Part shown: in pieces, positions 56,446 through 64,000 of the stretch | Numbering within the stretch: position 1 is the first letter of the stretch | Layout of the letters: each line of letters begins with the position of its first letter | NCBI RefSeq assembly: GCF_003013715.1 | Contig: NC_072814.1 | Span: 1,612,001-1,676,000 of the forward strand | Direction of reading: 5' to 3' | Source: Candidozyma auris | Taxonomy: Eukaryota > Ascomycota > Pichiomycetes > Serinales > Metschnikowiaceae | DNA: 64,000 nucleotides | Position numbers and translations under genes: made by a program | Notes under the pieces: generated by a model | Told to the model about the DNA's origin: nothing | The model's database searches: none | Seen by the model: only the letters and a program-made list of their open reading frames with translations

Positions 56446-57381
56446 TTAATCGAACAAACCGAAGCCCATGTCGTCGTCGGACTCCTCCTCAGCTTCAGCT
56501 GGAGCCTCCTCGGCGGCGGCACCAGAGTCAGCGGCAGCAGCAGCAGGGGCAGCAGCGGCAGCGAAAGCCTCTGGGTTGGCCAATCTCTCCTTGATGGCCT
56601 CAGAACCCTCGAAGGTGTACTCGGTGGCAATGGACAAAGCCAACACGTTCTTGTAGTGGTTGACAACAGAGTGACCAACCGATGGCAAGGTTGGGTAGCC
56701 AACAGCCAAAGAGATGGAAGCGATGGTGTTGATGGCAGACACGAAGTGGCCAACCAACTCCTCGTCGGTGATGTCCAAGATGGATGGAGGGAACACCTGC
56801 CCGTTGTCGTACACCTGCACCACAGTCATACCGTAGGTGAATGGGGAGATGTTCAACAAGTTCAACAAGGAGGCCTCAGAAGGACCAACTTTGGAGCCAG
56901 CCTCGACAACCTTGACGTCAGAGACAATCTCAATGGTACCTCTGGCAATCTTGGTTGGAACACCCAAGGCCTGGAAGAAAGAGGTCTTACCTGGTTCCAT
57001 ACCAGTGTTACCGGCTGGAACGTAAACGTCCTTTGGAGCAACGGCACCAGCTCTGGCTGGAGCGGCGACAACGTTGGAAACGACGGTCTCTCTGACAGAC
57101 TTCAAGTCACCGTTGGTGAAGATGAAACCAACGTTACCCTTGACGAAAGGCAACAACTTCTCGTACTCAGGCAAGTCAGCCAAGAAACCTCTGATGGCTC
57201 TTCTAACCATGGTGTTCTTACCCATCAAGACCTGGGCCTCACCTCTCAAGGCCTTTCTAATCTCGTGCATCTGTTGAGAGGAGACATTGTCGACACCAAC
57301 AACGAACACAGACTTGTATTCGGTCAACAACTCCTTCAACTTAGCGAAGTACTGAATCTTTTTGTCACGAGTGCCACCCAT
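56446..57381 (-). CDS. RPP0: 60S acidic ribosomal stalk protein P0
   Basis: This 311-aa protein (Saccharomyces P0 is 312) has an uL10 RNA-binding domain ([34 protein letters not shown]), P1/P2-binding helices, an Ala-rich hinge and the conserved stalk tip [13 protein letters not shown] that contacts elongation factors. P0 anchors the P1/P2 dimers to the GTPase centre of the large subunit. Its promoter has AGCCCTA (Tbf1-like) next to CACGTG, the arrangement described for ribosomal protein genes of CTG-clade yeasts, followed by an exact TTTTGCAGCCA. Confidence 0.97.
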   Translation of the reverse strand: MGGTRDKKIQYFAKLKELLTEYKSVFVVGVDNVSSQQMHEIRKALRGEAQVLMGKNTMVRRAIRGFLADLPEYEKLLPFVKGNVGFIFTNGDLKSVRETVVSNVVAAPARAGAVAPKDVYVPAGNTGMEPGKTSFFQALGVPTKIARGTIEIVSDVKVVEAGSKVGPSEASLLNLLNISPFTYGMTVVQVYDNGQVFPPSILDITDEELVGHFVSAINTIASISLAVGYPTLPSVGHSVVNHYKNVLALSIATEYTFEGSEAIKERLANPEAFAAAAAPAAAAADSGAAAEEAPAEAEEESDDDMGFGLFD

Positions 57382-57612
57382 TTCGATTATAGTGCTTATT
57401 CGATAGGAATTTTAATGGTCCTCAAATAGATAAAGAAGAAGCTGTCCCTGTCTGCCTTGCAAAATCTTTTTCTCCCAGCGCGGGAGGTTGGTGGAAAAAA
57501 AAAAAGGTGCATATAGTGCACGCGGGCTGAGCCCTAGAAAGCCACACGTGATAAGAGTGCATGCTCCCATGCCGTCTCACTGCTTCTCCGCATAGATCAT
57601 TTTGCAGCCAAA
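57382..57612. promoter_or_regulatory. RPP0 promoter with Tbf1-like, CACGTG and TTTTGCAGCCA sites
   Basis: Within 231 bp are an A11 tract (57495-57505), AGCCCTA (57530-57536), CACGTG (57545-57550) and TTTTGCAGCCA (57600-57610), the last three bases before the next gene's stop. The first two motifs are known CTG-clade ribosomal-protein promoter sites (Tbf1, Cbf1); their use here is inferred. Confidence 0.65.
57600..57610 (+). promoter_or_regulatory. Exact TTTTGCAGCCA element upstream of RPP0
   Basis: This exact 11-mer lies 219 bp upstream of RPP0 in reverse orientation to the gene, and 3 bp from the Zn2Cys6 gene stop. Confidence 0.45.
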
Positions 57613-59730
57613 TCACTCTCCCTGAATGATGCTGCCGATCTTGAAGTTGCTGGACCCTGGCGCCGACAGTTGCTGCTGAGGATGTTGACTACATGGTTCC
57701 AGCTCTGCTGTAGCACCCGTGCCGTAAACGTGGATGGGAAGACCACGGAAATTGTCCCAGCTTTGTAGTGTGGCGATCATATCAAAGAGGGCCTCTTGTG
57801 AAGTAGGGGACATATTGTGGAATCCAAATTGTTCGTAGAGTGGGATATGAGGGGATTTTATGCTCGATACAAAGCTTACATCCAGCTTCATGTCGGAAAA
57901 AGGGTTGAAAAATTCAATGTGGTCATTGCCATTTTTCTGGTCCGTGATGGAAGGTGATTTCTTGGTGACAAAATGGGTGATGTCCAGCTCAAGGTCCAAC
58001 CTGAGGTTCATTTCTGGGATGCGGCTCAAGAAGTGATTCACTTGTACAAGCTTTTGCATGGCATTAGCCGCGTTGATGTTCAGATTGTCTGCCATGTACT
58101 TGAGCAAAGCAGTAGCCTTGTTGAGGTTTTCGTAATGAACTCCAGCAACGGTGGCCATGACAAGAAGCAACAATGCGGAAAGCAAGTGCTGACTGTCCCA
58201 GAACCCCAATACAAATAGCTTATTGTACTCGTAGAGCTTAAGAAGAGTTTCGACAGAGCGAGCAGCAGTTGTAGACACCTTTGCGATGGCGTCCATGACC
58301 TTCTCGGGCTCGCTCATTGAGGATCTAGTGCCCTTGTTAAGGATCAAGGAAAGTAGTGGCTTGGTGATGAGAATGGTCATTTGACCGTATCTCAAAAACA
58401 AATTTGCAACGTTTCTGTCGGGCAGCGAGATGATATTTACATGCTTGTAATGTGATAGCGTCGGTACCTCGAACAGCATTTGTAAGTCATTAAGAGAATT
58501 AATGACATTTTTGATGAGTAATTTTTGGTTGAACTGCTCAGTGTTGATATAATTAATGGAGAAGGTTCGTATGCTAGGCCCGTAGATCAACCGGTTATAC
58601 TTTGCAATGAATTTGGCAAGATGAACGTTGGCCTCGAGAATCTCTGTGTTGAAGTTGTCGTGAAGGTCCATTAGAGGGCTTTCGTTGGGCAACGCCACGT
58701 CAGTGTCTGTGTAGTCAATGTAGGCAGGCATATTCATTTTGGCTGCCCACACAACGTCAATCACAAAAATCGACCACCAGAGCCGCTTTGTCTTTTCCTC
58801 GAAAACATGGTGAGAGTGTCTTTGCTCTGGTGTCAACTGGCGAGGCGGCGCCATCTGCCTGTGGTAGCCGTTGGCCACCGCCGAGCGAACAGCCACACCA
58901 AAATAGTTGTTCACGGTATTGTACCTGTTCAAATTGCAGCCATACAAGCCTAAAATCAAAGAGCTCTGGATGAACTGAACCGAAGTGTCCTCGTGAGTTA
59001 GGCTAAACAACCTGGCAGCGGTGGAGTAATAGTCAATACCAGGAAACCTATGGCCTTCGCCCGTAGCTGCAGCAATCGACGGAGGGAGCAGGTCCAACGT
59101 CATGTTTTTCATTTGCTCGCCAAACGCCAAAAGGCCAAAGAAGTAACTAAGAGAGATGGCAGGGATGTGCTCGTGGGGAGGCACTGACTCCAACTTGGGC
59201 ACGCTGAAGAAAGCATAGATCCTGCTCACCAACGGGTGGAGTGCCTCCAAGTCAATGATGTAGAACTCACGAGAATACGTCAGGCTCACGGCGTTGAGAA
59301 GCTGCCAGGTGTAGCTCTGGTCCGGGAGCTGGTGCCAGCAGAGAAGCAACACCTTCAAGGGGACCCGATCGTTCTCAGCGTCGGGCAACAAATACAGCTC
59401 AGGAGCAGCCATTAATTGTCCGCTGATGGTGCGATGCTGGACCAAGGGCGAGTTCAGTCTGGGCAATTGGCCCTGCTGATCAGTGTAGGCCGCCTGACAC
59501 TTGACCAACTCCTCGAGCATCTTGACCTTCTCATGGAGCTTGTTCAAGTCGGACTCCATGATGACGATCTTCCTGTCCCTCGAAGGGTACACACACTGGT
59601 TCTCCTTGTTGACTGCTTTGCAGTTGGCACAGGCGGGCTTCTCGCCCGAGCACTTGATTTTGGAGAGCTTACACCTCGTGCAAGCGTAGTGGGACCTGCC
59701 AAACACCTTTAGCGGCTTGGGTTTGTCCAT
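57613..59730 (-). CDS. Zn2Cys6 binuclear-cluster transcription factor
   Basis: This 705-aa regulator has an N-terminal zinc cluster with Cys17, 20, 27, 34, 37 and 46 (C-x2-C-x6-C-x6-C-x2-C-x8-C). A linker and a short coiled coil follow (MESDLNKLHEKVKMLEELVK, about 58-77). The middle is a fungal-specific transcription factor domain (about 150-420), with FIQSSLILGLYGCNLNRYNTVNNYFG and KRLWWSIFVIDVV typical of the family. Such proteins usually bind CGG half-sites as dimers in the nucleus. Target and inducer are unknown and I do not assign an orthologue. It lies 3' to RPP0 on the same strand and has an unusually long upstream region. Confidence 0.9.
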   Translation of the reverse strand: MDKPKPLKVFGRSHYACTRCKLSKIKCSGEKPACANCKAVNKENQCVYPSRDRKIVIMESDLNKLHEKVKMLEELVKCQAAYTDQQGQLPRLNSPLVQHRTISGQLMAAPELYLLPDAENDRVPLKVLLLCWHQLPDQSYTWQLLNAVSLTYSREFYIIDLEALHPLVSRIYAFFSVPKLESVPPHEHIPAISLSYFFGLLAFGEQMKNMTLDLLPPSIAAATGEGHRFPGIDYYSTAARLFSLTHEDTSVQFIQSSLILGLYGCNLNRYNTVNNYFGVAVRSAVANGYHRQMAPPRQLTPEQRHSHHVFEEKTKRLWWSIFVIDVVWAAKMNMPAYIDYTDTDVALPNESPLMDLHDNFNTEILEANVHLAKFIAKYNRLIYGPSIRTFSINYINTEQFNQKLLIKNVINSLNDLQMLFEVPTLSHYKHVNIISLPDRNVANLFLRYGQMTILITKPLLSLILNKGTRSSMSEPEKVMDAIAKVSTTAARSVETLLKLYEYNKLFVLGFWDSQHLLSALLLLVMATVAGVHYENLNKATALLKYMADNLNINAANAMQKLVQVNHFLSRIPEMNLRLDLELDITHFVTKKSPSITDQKNGNDHIEFFNPFSDMKLDVSFVSSIKSPHIPLYEQFGFHNMSPTSQEALFDMIATLQSWDNFRGLPIHVYGTGATAELEPCSQHPQQQLSAPGSSNFKIGSIIQGE

Positions 59731-61616
59731 GACGGCGGTGTATTGGCTGAGGCACAGATGGAAGGAGACGGGAAGAAGCTGTGGTAGGAGAAATTGATGG
59801 GAACCCCGGTGAAGCGGCAGGTTGGGCTAAGACAAAAACTGGCTGGAGTGTACATGGACTACAGTAGAGATACGATAAGGTCCCTGGCGGGGGGTCCCCA
59901 TTAAGTCCGCCGCCAGAGGTGGAAATAAGTCAACAAGCCACTAGAGTGTGTGATTTGGACGGTGTATTTAGAAATTTCAAGGTTCAATGCCTTTTGCAAA
60001 TGATGGTGTAAGTGTGGAAGGAAGCACTCTAGACCGGTGCGCAGAGCGAGTAATCGGAATGAGTCTTTAGGCTCAGCTCCCTGAGGTCCAGAGACTCAAG
60101 AGGATCGTAAGCGTATGCATAGAGCCGGCGAAGAAAAAAAAAAAATAAAGGTGAAAAAAGAAGAACAAACAAATCACAATTCCTTTCTTCTGCATTCCTT
60201 CCTGCTTCCCAGGTTCATGCTTTTTTTTTTTGTCTTTTTTCTTCTTTACTATTGTTCCTCTGCGAGGTAGCGTTCGCTGTCCATTCACAGGGCAGAGCGA
60301 GGCGAGGTTGCAAAACACAATGAGACAAAAAAGAGGGAAAAACGTGAATGGCCAAAAGGCACCGTAACGTTGTTGCAACGTTGCAAGTGTCGCTGAATCA
60401 AGGAAAGCAAAGCGGCAAAACAGACAATCCATGCGTGAGGACACCCTAAAGAAAGAAAGAAAAAGTAAAGTAAAAAACGCCTGATTTCTTTTATCCCTGA
60501 GCACTGGCCTGGCACAGTGCTCACTTGCACCTTCGTCCTAGGGTATTTGGCTCGCCTACTGGGCGCGAAAATTCCCTGGGGTGCCACATACGAGACACCC
60601 ACGCAGGCGCCAACAACGAAGCCGCAAGTGGCTTCTGGTCAACAAAGGTTGCCAAGCTGCACCGCGTTGAGAAGGTGTTCAAGGTCCATTCCCCGGTGGT
60701 TCCAAATTTTGCTTTTGTCTTGTGTTTTGCTGGATCCAGGTCGGACATCTACGGTATCTCAACGGCTGCAAACTCAGCGCCTGGGCGAAATATTATTTCG
60801 CTACTGCGCGAGCGAATCACCCGCCGCAGAGGTTTGGGTGATGGTTTGAGTAAGTAGATACTCTGAATAATTTGAGTCGAAAGGTACTCTGTATAATTTG
60901 AGTTGAGAGGCTGTGCTGAGCAAAATTGGATTATTCGAATTGTTGGTGAGCTGATATTGTGAGTGTTTGTTATTGTGTCTATGCGGTTAGCTCAAGTCCG
61001 CTGACGAATGGAACTGCGCTTGGTCTGATGAACCCGCCTCGGTAACATCAAGAGACCGCTTAAGCGCCTGTAGAACCAGTCAACGGCAATATCACGCCAC
61101 GCTCTGCATTTTCTTTTTCCCTCTTCGTTGTCTCTCATTTGCCGGGATTGTTCATGGTTGTTCAGCAATATCACTGCTTACGAGTATACCTCCGTGCTTC
61201 AAATTTGCCGTTAGGAATATTCAGATCCTATTTTCAAATGAAAGGTTCCCGATTTGCAGATAAAGTCGTTGCAATAGGTGTTTCATGGCTAAAGACAACC
61301 TTTTACTTACAAGACTAATTGAGCACCACTCAAAATGGCATTAATCGACAAGATTTAATACAGCTTCAGGCTATCTTTTTCAATGAGAATCTCGACGAAA
61401 CCTCTCACCACTAGCATCCCCAGTTCCAACACCATTTAATCCTCTTGCCGTGGTCATCAAGAATTCTCGAAGATAAAAAAGCTGATGCACTTCCATTTTG
61501 AAAACACAGTTTGCCCAAGTGACTACACGACGACGGCTAAATCCAAAACAATTTTTATAATAACATTAAAATCCCAGTAAACGCAAAACGAAAACCAAAC
61601 CAGTTACATAGTCTAT
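59731..61616. promoter_or_regulatory. Long upstream region of the Zn2Cys6 gene
   Basis: This 1.89-kb gap has no supported gene; its longer frames lack ATG starts and overlap one another on both strands. It holds an A-rich run (60131-60145), a T-rich run (60221-60240), an AGGTTGCAAAA variant (60305-60315), GTTGCAACGTTGCAA near 60370-60385 and CGGCTGCAAAC (60763-60773). A long promoter is common for zinc-cluster genes. Confidence 0.45.
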
Positions 61617-62468
61617 TTACACAGAGAACACCTCAATCGTGGCCTTCTTCTTGTCCTTAGCTGTGACAACACAGTACGAGGCGCCGAGCGACTTACCGGT
61701 GCTACCGCCGCTGATACCATTGTATCCGTCTTTGGATGGGTCGATCTCGCACGAGTTGTCATCACAATCGTTGCCATCACAAGTGATACGGATACCGAAG
61801 GATGGCTTGTCCTTGAAATCATCAATGTACTTAGGGTTCCATCCAATCTTCAAGAAGGTTCTCCCGTCGGAGTCAGTGTTAGCACCGGCAACGTAAGGAG
61901 CCCAGTTGCCCACAGACTTATCCTTGGTGCCCCAAACGCACCCCTCATCAGTAGAAACGCCCAATGGATTGATGTAGTAGTGGGCAGCAGAGGAAGCATA
62001 GTAGCTCTCGTCAGGCACTGCCAAGGTTTCGGTGTCACCGCCATCCACATTTGTGGGAATCAACATTGCCTCGTTTCCTGGCAAAACAGTCTGGCAGAAG
62101 GCAACGTTGCTCAGCGCCTTGTTGTTCACCTGAACGGTTCCGGTACCGTCCACACAGTAGTCCTTGTCAGAAAATGGTTTCGAGAGTTCTCCATCGTCGT
62201 TACAGTAGAGACCACCGTTCATGGAGCTGCCAACGCTGTAGGATTTGGCAGAAGAATCCCATTGGGCCATCAACTTGCCTGGAGGACAAGCATAAGGGCA
62301 GTAGGAGCCTGCTGTGCACTTCTGGTCTGGAGAAAGCGCCCATCCAGCGTTGGATTTACTGGAAGTGATCGAAACAAGGCCTTTGTCGCTTGGGAATTGG
62401 CAGGTTGTTTCTCTTTTTGTTGGTGCTGCAGCGACAAGGGCAGCAGTAAGAATGGTTGCAAAATACAT
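61617..62468 (-). CDS. Short SUN-family cell wall protein (GH132-type)
   Basis: This 283-aa secreted protein has a signal peptide (MYFATILTAALVAAAP) followed by a Lys-Arg (residues 18-19) that may be a Kex2 site. Almost the whole rest is a SUN domain: GWALSPDQKCTAGSYCPYAC, PPGKLMAQW, YCNDDGELSKPF, NPLGVSTDEGCVWG and NWAPYVAGAN. The conserved cysteines are present. SUN proteins (Sun4, Sim1, Uth1, Nca3) act on beta-glucan in wall remodelling and cell separation. This one lacks the Ser/Thr-rich N-terminal region that makes Sun41/Sim1 over 400 aa. In that respect it resembles the shorter YMR244W/Nca3 type; the orthologue is not resolved. Confidence 0.88.
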   Translation of the reverse strand: MYFATILTAALVAAAPTKRETTCQFPSDKGLVSITSSKSNAGWALSPDQKCTAGSYCPYACPPGKLMAQWDSSAKSYSVGSSMNGGLYCNDDGELSKPFSDKDYCVDGTGTVQVNNKALSNVAFCQTVLPGNEAMLIPTNVDGGDTETLAVPDESYYASSAAHYYINPLGVSTDEGCVWGTKDKSVGNWAPYVAGANTDSDGRTFLKIGWNPKYIDDFKDKPSFGIRITCDGNDCDDNSCEIDPSKDGYNGISGGSTGKSLGASYCVVTAKDKKKATIEVFSV

Positions 62469-63551
62469 CTGGCTGCGATGAATGGAATGAGTGAAGGAGT
62501 GACTTTAGAAAGTTCAATAAGTGAAAGACTGTTAACTCTTAGGGAAGGAAGTTAACTGAATGTAGTAGCCAGATGAAAGGAGTGACTGGATGAAAAACGA
62601 ATTCGATAGAGAAGTTGAAGAAGCACAGAGATTTGCCTCTATCTTTATAGTCTTGGTCCTTTCCCTGATAGGCAGTGTAATGGCGAAGCAAAGCCCATAA
62701 AACACAGGCTAATTTGCATATTTCAAGATGCAATCTGGACCTAGAACATCTGGAGAAAAAGAAATGAACCACCTTCTGATTCAGCTGATGAAAACCGTTG
62801 CGTCTTCTGGACTCCCGGTCTTGGGCCCAAGAGGTCCGTCCTGCAGGATAGCCTCTAGCGTGAAACGTCCGAGGATGTAGTTCGCGCGAGGTACCAGCAG
62901 AACAAGGAGGAGTTGCAACAGCCTGGAAAAGCACAAGATTTCCCGCCGTAAGTTGGCAATTTGATTATCATCTTGAAGACCTCTAATTTGCCATTTTTTT
63001 GCTTTTTTTTTTATTTTTTTAATTTTTTTTTTTTTTTATTTTTTTTTAAACTTTCATAAAATCAATCTCTCTCGCCCAAATGTACTCTTGCGCCAATACA
63101 GCGTCTCATGGCTGCGAAAATGTGCGCAAGACCGGCGAAGAAAAAAAATTTTCATCCTTCTTCCCCTGCACCTTTAGTTTCAGCGCAGTACCAGTTCTGC
63201 TGCTGAAGGGCCCGGCGGAGCCAAATCTAGAACTTATCTTCAGAAACGGCCAATAAAAAGATCTTCACTTCCTATTCTTCCCCTTTTCTTTCTTTCCTGC
63301 TCTCACTGCGTCGCCTAAGCCATCGTTTGTGCTTGTGACATTGTCGCTAGGTAGCTTGTTACATCGACCGACGATCCTTGGGGTCATAGCCTCGAACAGG
63401 CGACGCTGAGAGCTCTTTACCCTTTTGGGCTTTAATTAGGGTAAAGGTGGCTTCCTGTCAAACACCGTTGACAGCCACGACTCTGTCACCCTTGTCTCCA
63501 TGCACTCCTCTCATCACTTTCTCACTACTTATACCTAGAACCCATTCATAT
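62469..63551. promoter_or_regulatory. Divergent SUN-gene / SEN15 region
   Basis: This 1.08-kb gap without genes contains a T-rich tract (62993-63047), a TGGCTGCGAAA motif variant (63109-63119), TGGCTGCGATG directly upstream of the SUN ATG (62470-62480) and a C/T-rich stretch (63270-63310). Confidence 0.5.
62993..63047. repeat. Poly(dA:dT) tract, about 55 bp
   Basis: This near-continuous T tract on plus is broken by only a few G, C and A bases. Such tracts disfavour nucleosomes in yeasts and probably mark an open promoter region. Confidence 0.8.
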
Positions 63552-63881
63552 ATGTCGCTATCTCAAACGGTGCAGACCAACTTAATCCATTATAATAGCT
63601 GGACTGGTGTAGATGTAGTGACGACAAGCAACCAATCGTTTTTGTGTGGCTACCCGCCCGCAAAGCTCGACGGAAGAGACCCGCCAAACAGGAAAGAATG
63701 GGTGGTGCCTCGCTCCATGGCGGATCACCTGGTAACAACGAAGGAAATCCAGCTGTGGTTTGACAGTATCGCCAAATCCGATTCGAGACCTTCCAGAGTG
63801 ACCTTGGCCTTGGTCAATGGCGACAGCACCGTTGTCTACTACTTCGTGCACGAAGGAGTAGTCAAGCCTAGACAAAACTAG
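63552..63881 (+). CDS. SEN15: tRNA-splicing endonuclease subunit Sen15-like
   Basis: The frame extends upstream without an ATG. The first ATG at 63552 gives 109 aa, MSLSQTVQTNLIHYNSWTGV, close to Saccharomyces Sen15 (128 aa). The Sen15 fold is suggested by the N-terminal helix with LIHYNSWTGVDVV, RKEWVVPRSMADHLVTTKEIQLWFDSI, and the final strands SRVTLALVNGDSTVVYYFVHEG. This pattern, a Ser/Ile strand followed by VYY, belongs to the non-catalytic structural subunits. Sen15 pairs with Sen34 in the tetramer that excises tRNA introns. The protein is small and diverged, so certainty is moderate. Confidence 0.75.
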   Translation: MSLSQTVQTNLIHYNSWTGVDVVTTSNQSFLCGYPPAKLDGRDPPNRKEWVVPRSMADHLVTTKEIQLWFDSIAKSDSRPSRVTLALVNGDSTVVYYFVHEGVVKPRQN

Positions 63882-64000
63882 GCTTGTGACTGAATGCTCA
63901 TTTAATAATCTATATGCAATTACTTTGAAACAAAGTGCTCTATCTACTCTTGGTCGGAGCCAAGTGGAGTGGCGCTAAACCTTTTCACTGAAGCAGTGTC
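63882..64000. other. Right-edge sequence after SEN15
   Basis: These 119 bp hold only the probable SEN15 3' region (TTTAATAATC and nearby A/T-rich signals). No further gene start is visible. Confidence 0.4.

Noticed and set aside
60073..60857. Several overlapping 75-143-codon frames upstream of the Zn2Cys6 gene
   Set aside because: They lie on both strands, contain homopolymer-encoded runs, have no ATG or family features, and cover promoter-like DNA.
1..64000. CRISPR arrays, bacterial-type operons, riboswitches, rRNA
   Set aside because: None seen; the only regular repeats are the pheromone units, microsatellites and coding Gln/Pro repeats, as expected for a yeast chromosome.

Overview
This window reads as nuclear DNA of a budding yeast. 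Intron-poor, fungal-type genes lie on both strands with short intergenic gaps. The three introns I can resolve have GTATGT donors and TACTAAC-type branch points. A nuclear gene for a complex I subunit (NDUFA2/B8) excludes Saccharomyces-like yeasts. The gene set (SNF6, TCO89, SEG1, a LigB-type dioxygenase, a Kex2-processed alpha-pheromone with repeats starting KWGW), the moderate GC content and the preference for TTG leucine codons suggest a CTG-clade yeast of the Clavispora / Candida auris-haemulonii type. That placement is inference; no species marker was searched. If CTG encodes serine here, CTG positions quoted as Leu should be read as Ser.

Layout. 0-2.1 kb: SFI1 (minus, runs off the left edge). 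2.7-7.2 kb: BCK1 MAPKKK. 7.3-13 kb: MRPL49, SAP190-like, DUG3. 13-17.6 kb: GPI13 and SNF6. 17.9-20.2 kb: SCH9, followed by a 2.2 kb gene-free upstream region. 22.4-24.5 kb: three ribosomal protein genes (MRPL24, RPL36 with an intron, RTC6/bL36m). 24.6-30.7 kb: TCO89 and PAN2, the latter with a tiny first exon. 31.5-36.1 kb: an accessory, gene-poor stretch with an unknown 147-aa protein, tRNA-Glu(UUC), a split unknown ORF over an A7 run, and the alpha-pheromone precursor. 36.4-43.2 kb: RPC37, DBP7, DCS1-like and an ankyrin/BTB protein. 43.3-46.5 kb: SEG1 eisosome protein with a tiny first exon. 48.4-57.4 kb: LigB-like dioxygenase, NDUFA2, RRP12, MRPS16, an unknown protein with a Cys/His-rich tail, and RPP0. 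57.6-63.9 kb: Zn2Cys6 regulator, short SUN-family wall protein, SEN15.

How the genes relate. Several act in growth control: TCO89 (TORC1 subunit), SCH9 (TORC1 substrate kinase), a SAP190-type Sit4 partner and BCK1 (cell-wall-integrity kinase). Another set builds ribosomes or acts on RNA: RPP0, RPL36, four mitoribosomal proteins, RRP12, DBP7, RPC37, PAN2, DCS1-like, SEN15. These are scattered across both strands and form no operon-like unit.

The most striking pattern outside genes is an 11-mer, TTTTGCAGCCA. It occurs exactly nine times, plus close variants (TTTYGCARCCR), almost only between genes. In six promoters it sits 74-94 bp upstream of the start codon in the same orientation as the gene. 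It looks like the site of a general regulatory factor that I cannot name. Other leads are the two-isoform pheromone precursor, the A7-split ORF, and 46-52 bp introns that hide the true N-termini of PAN2 and SEG1.
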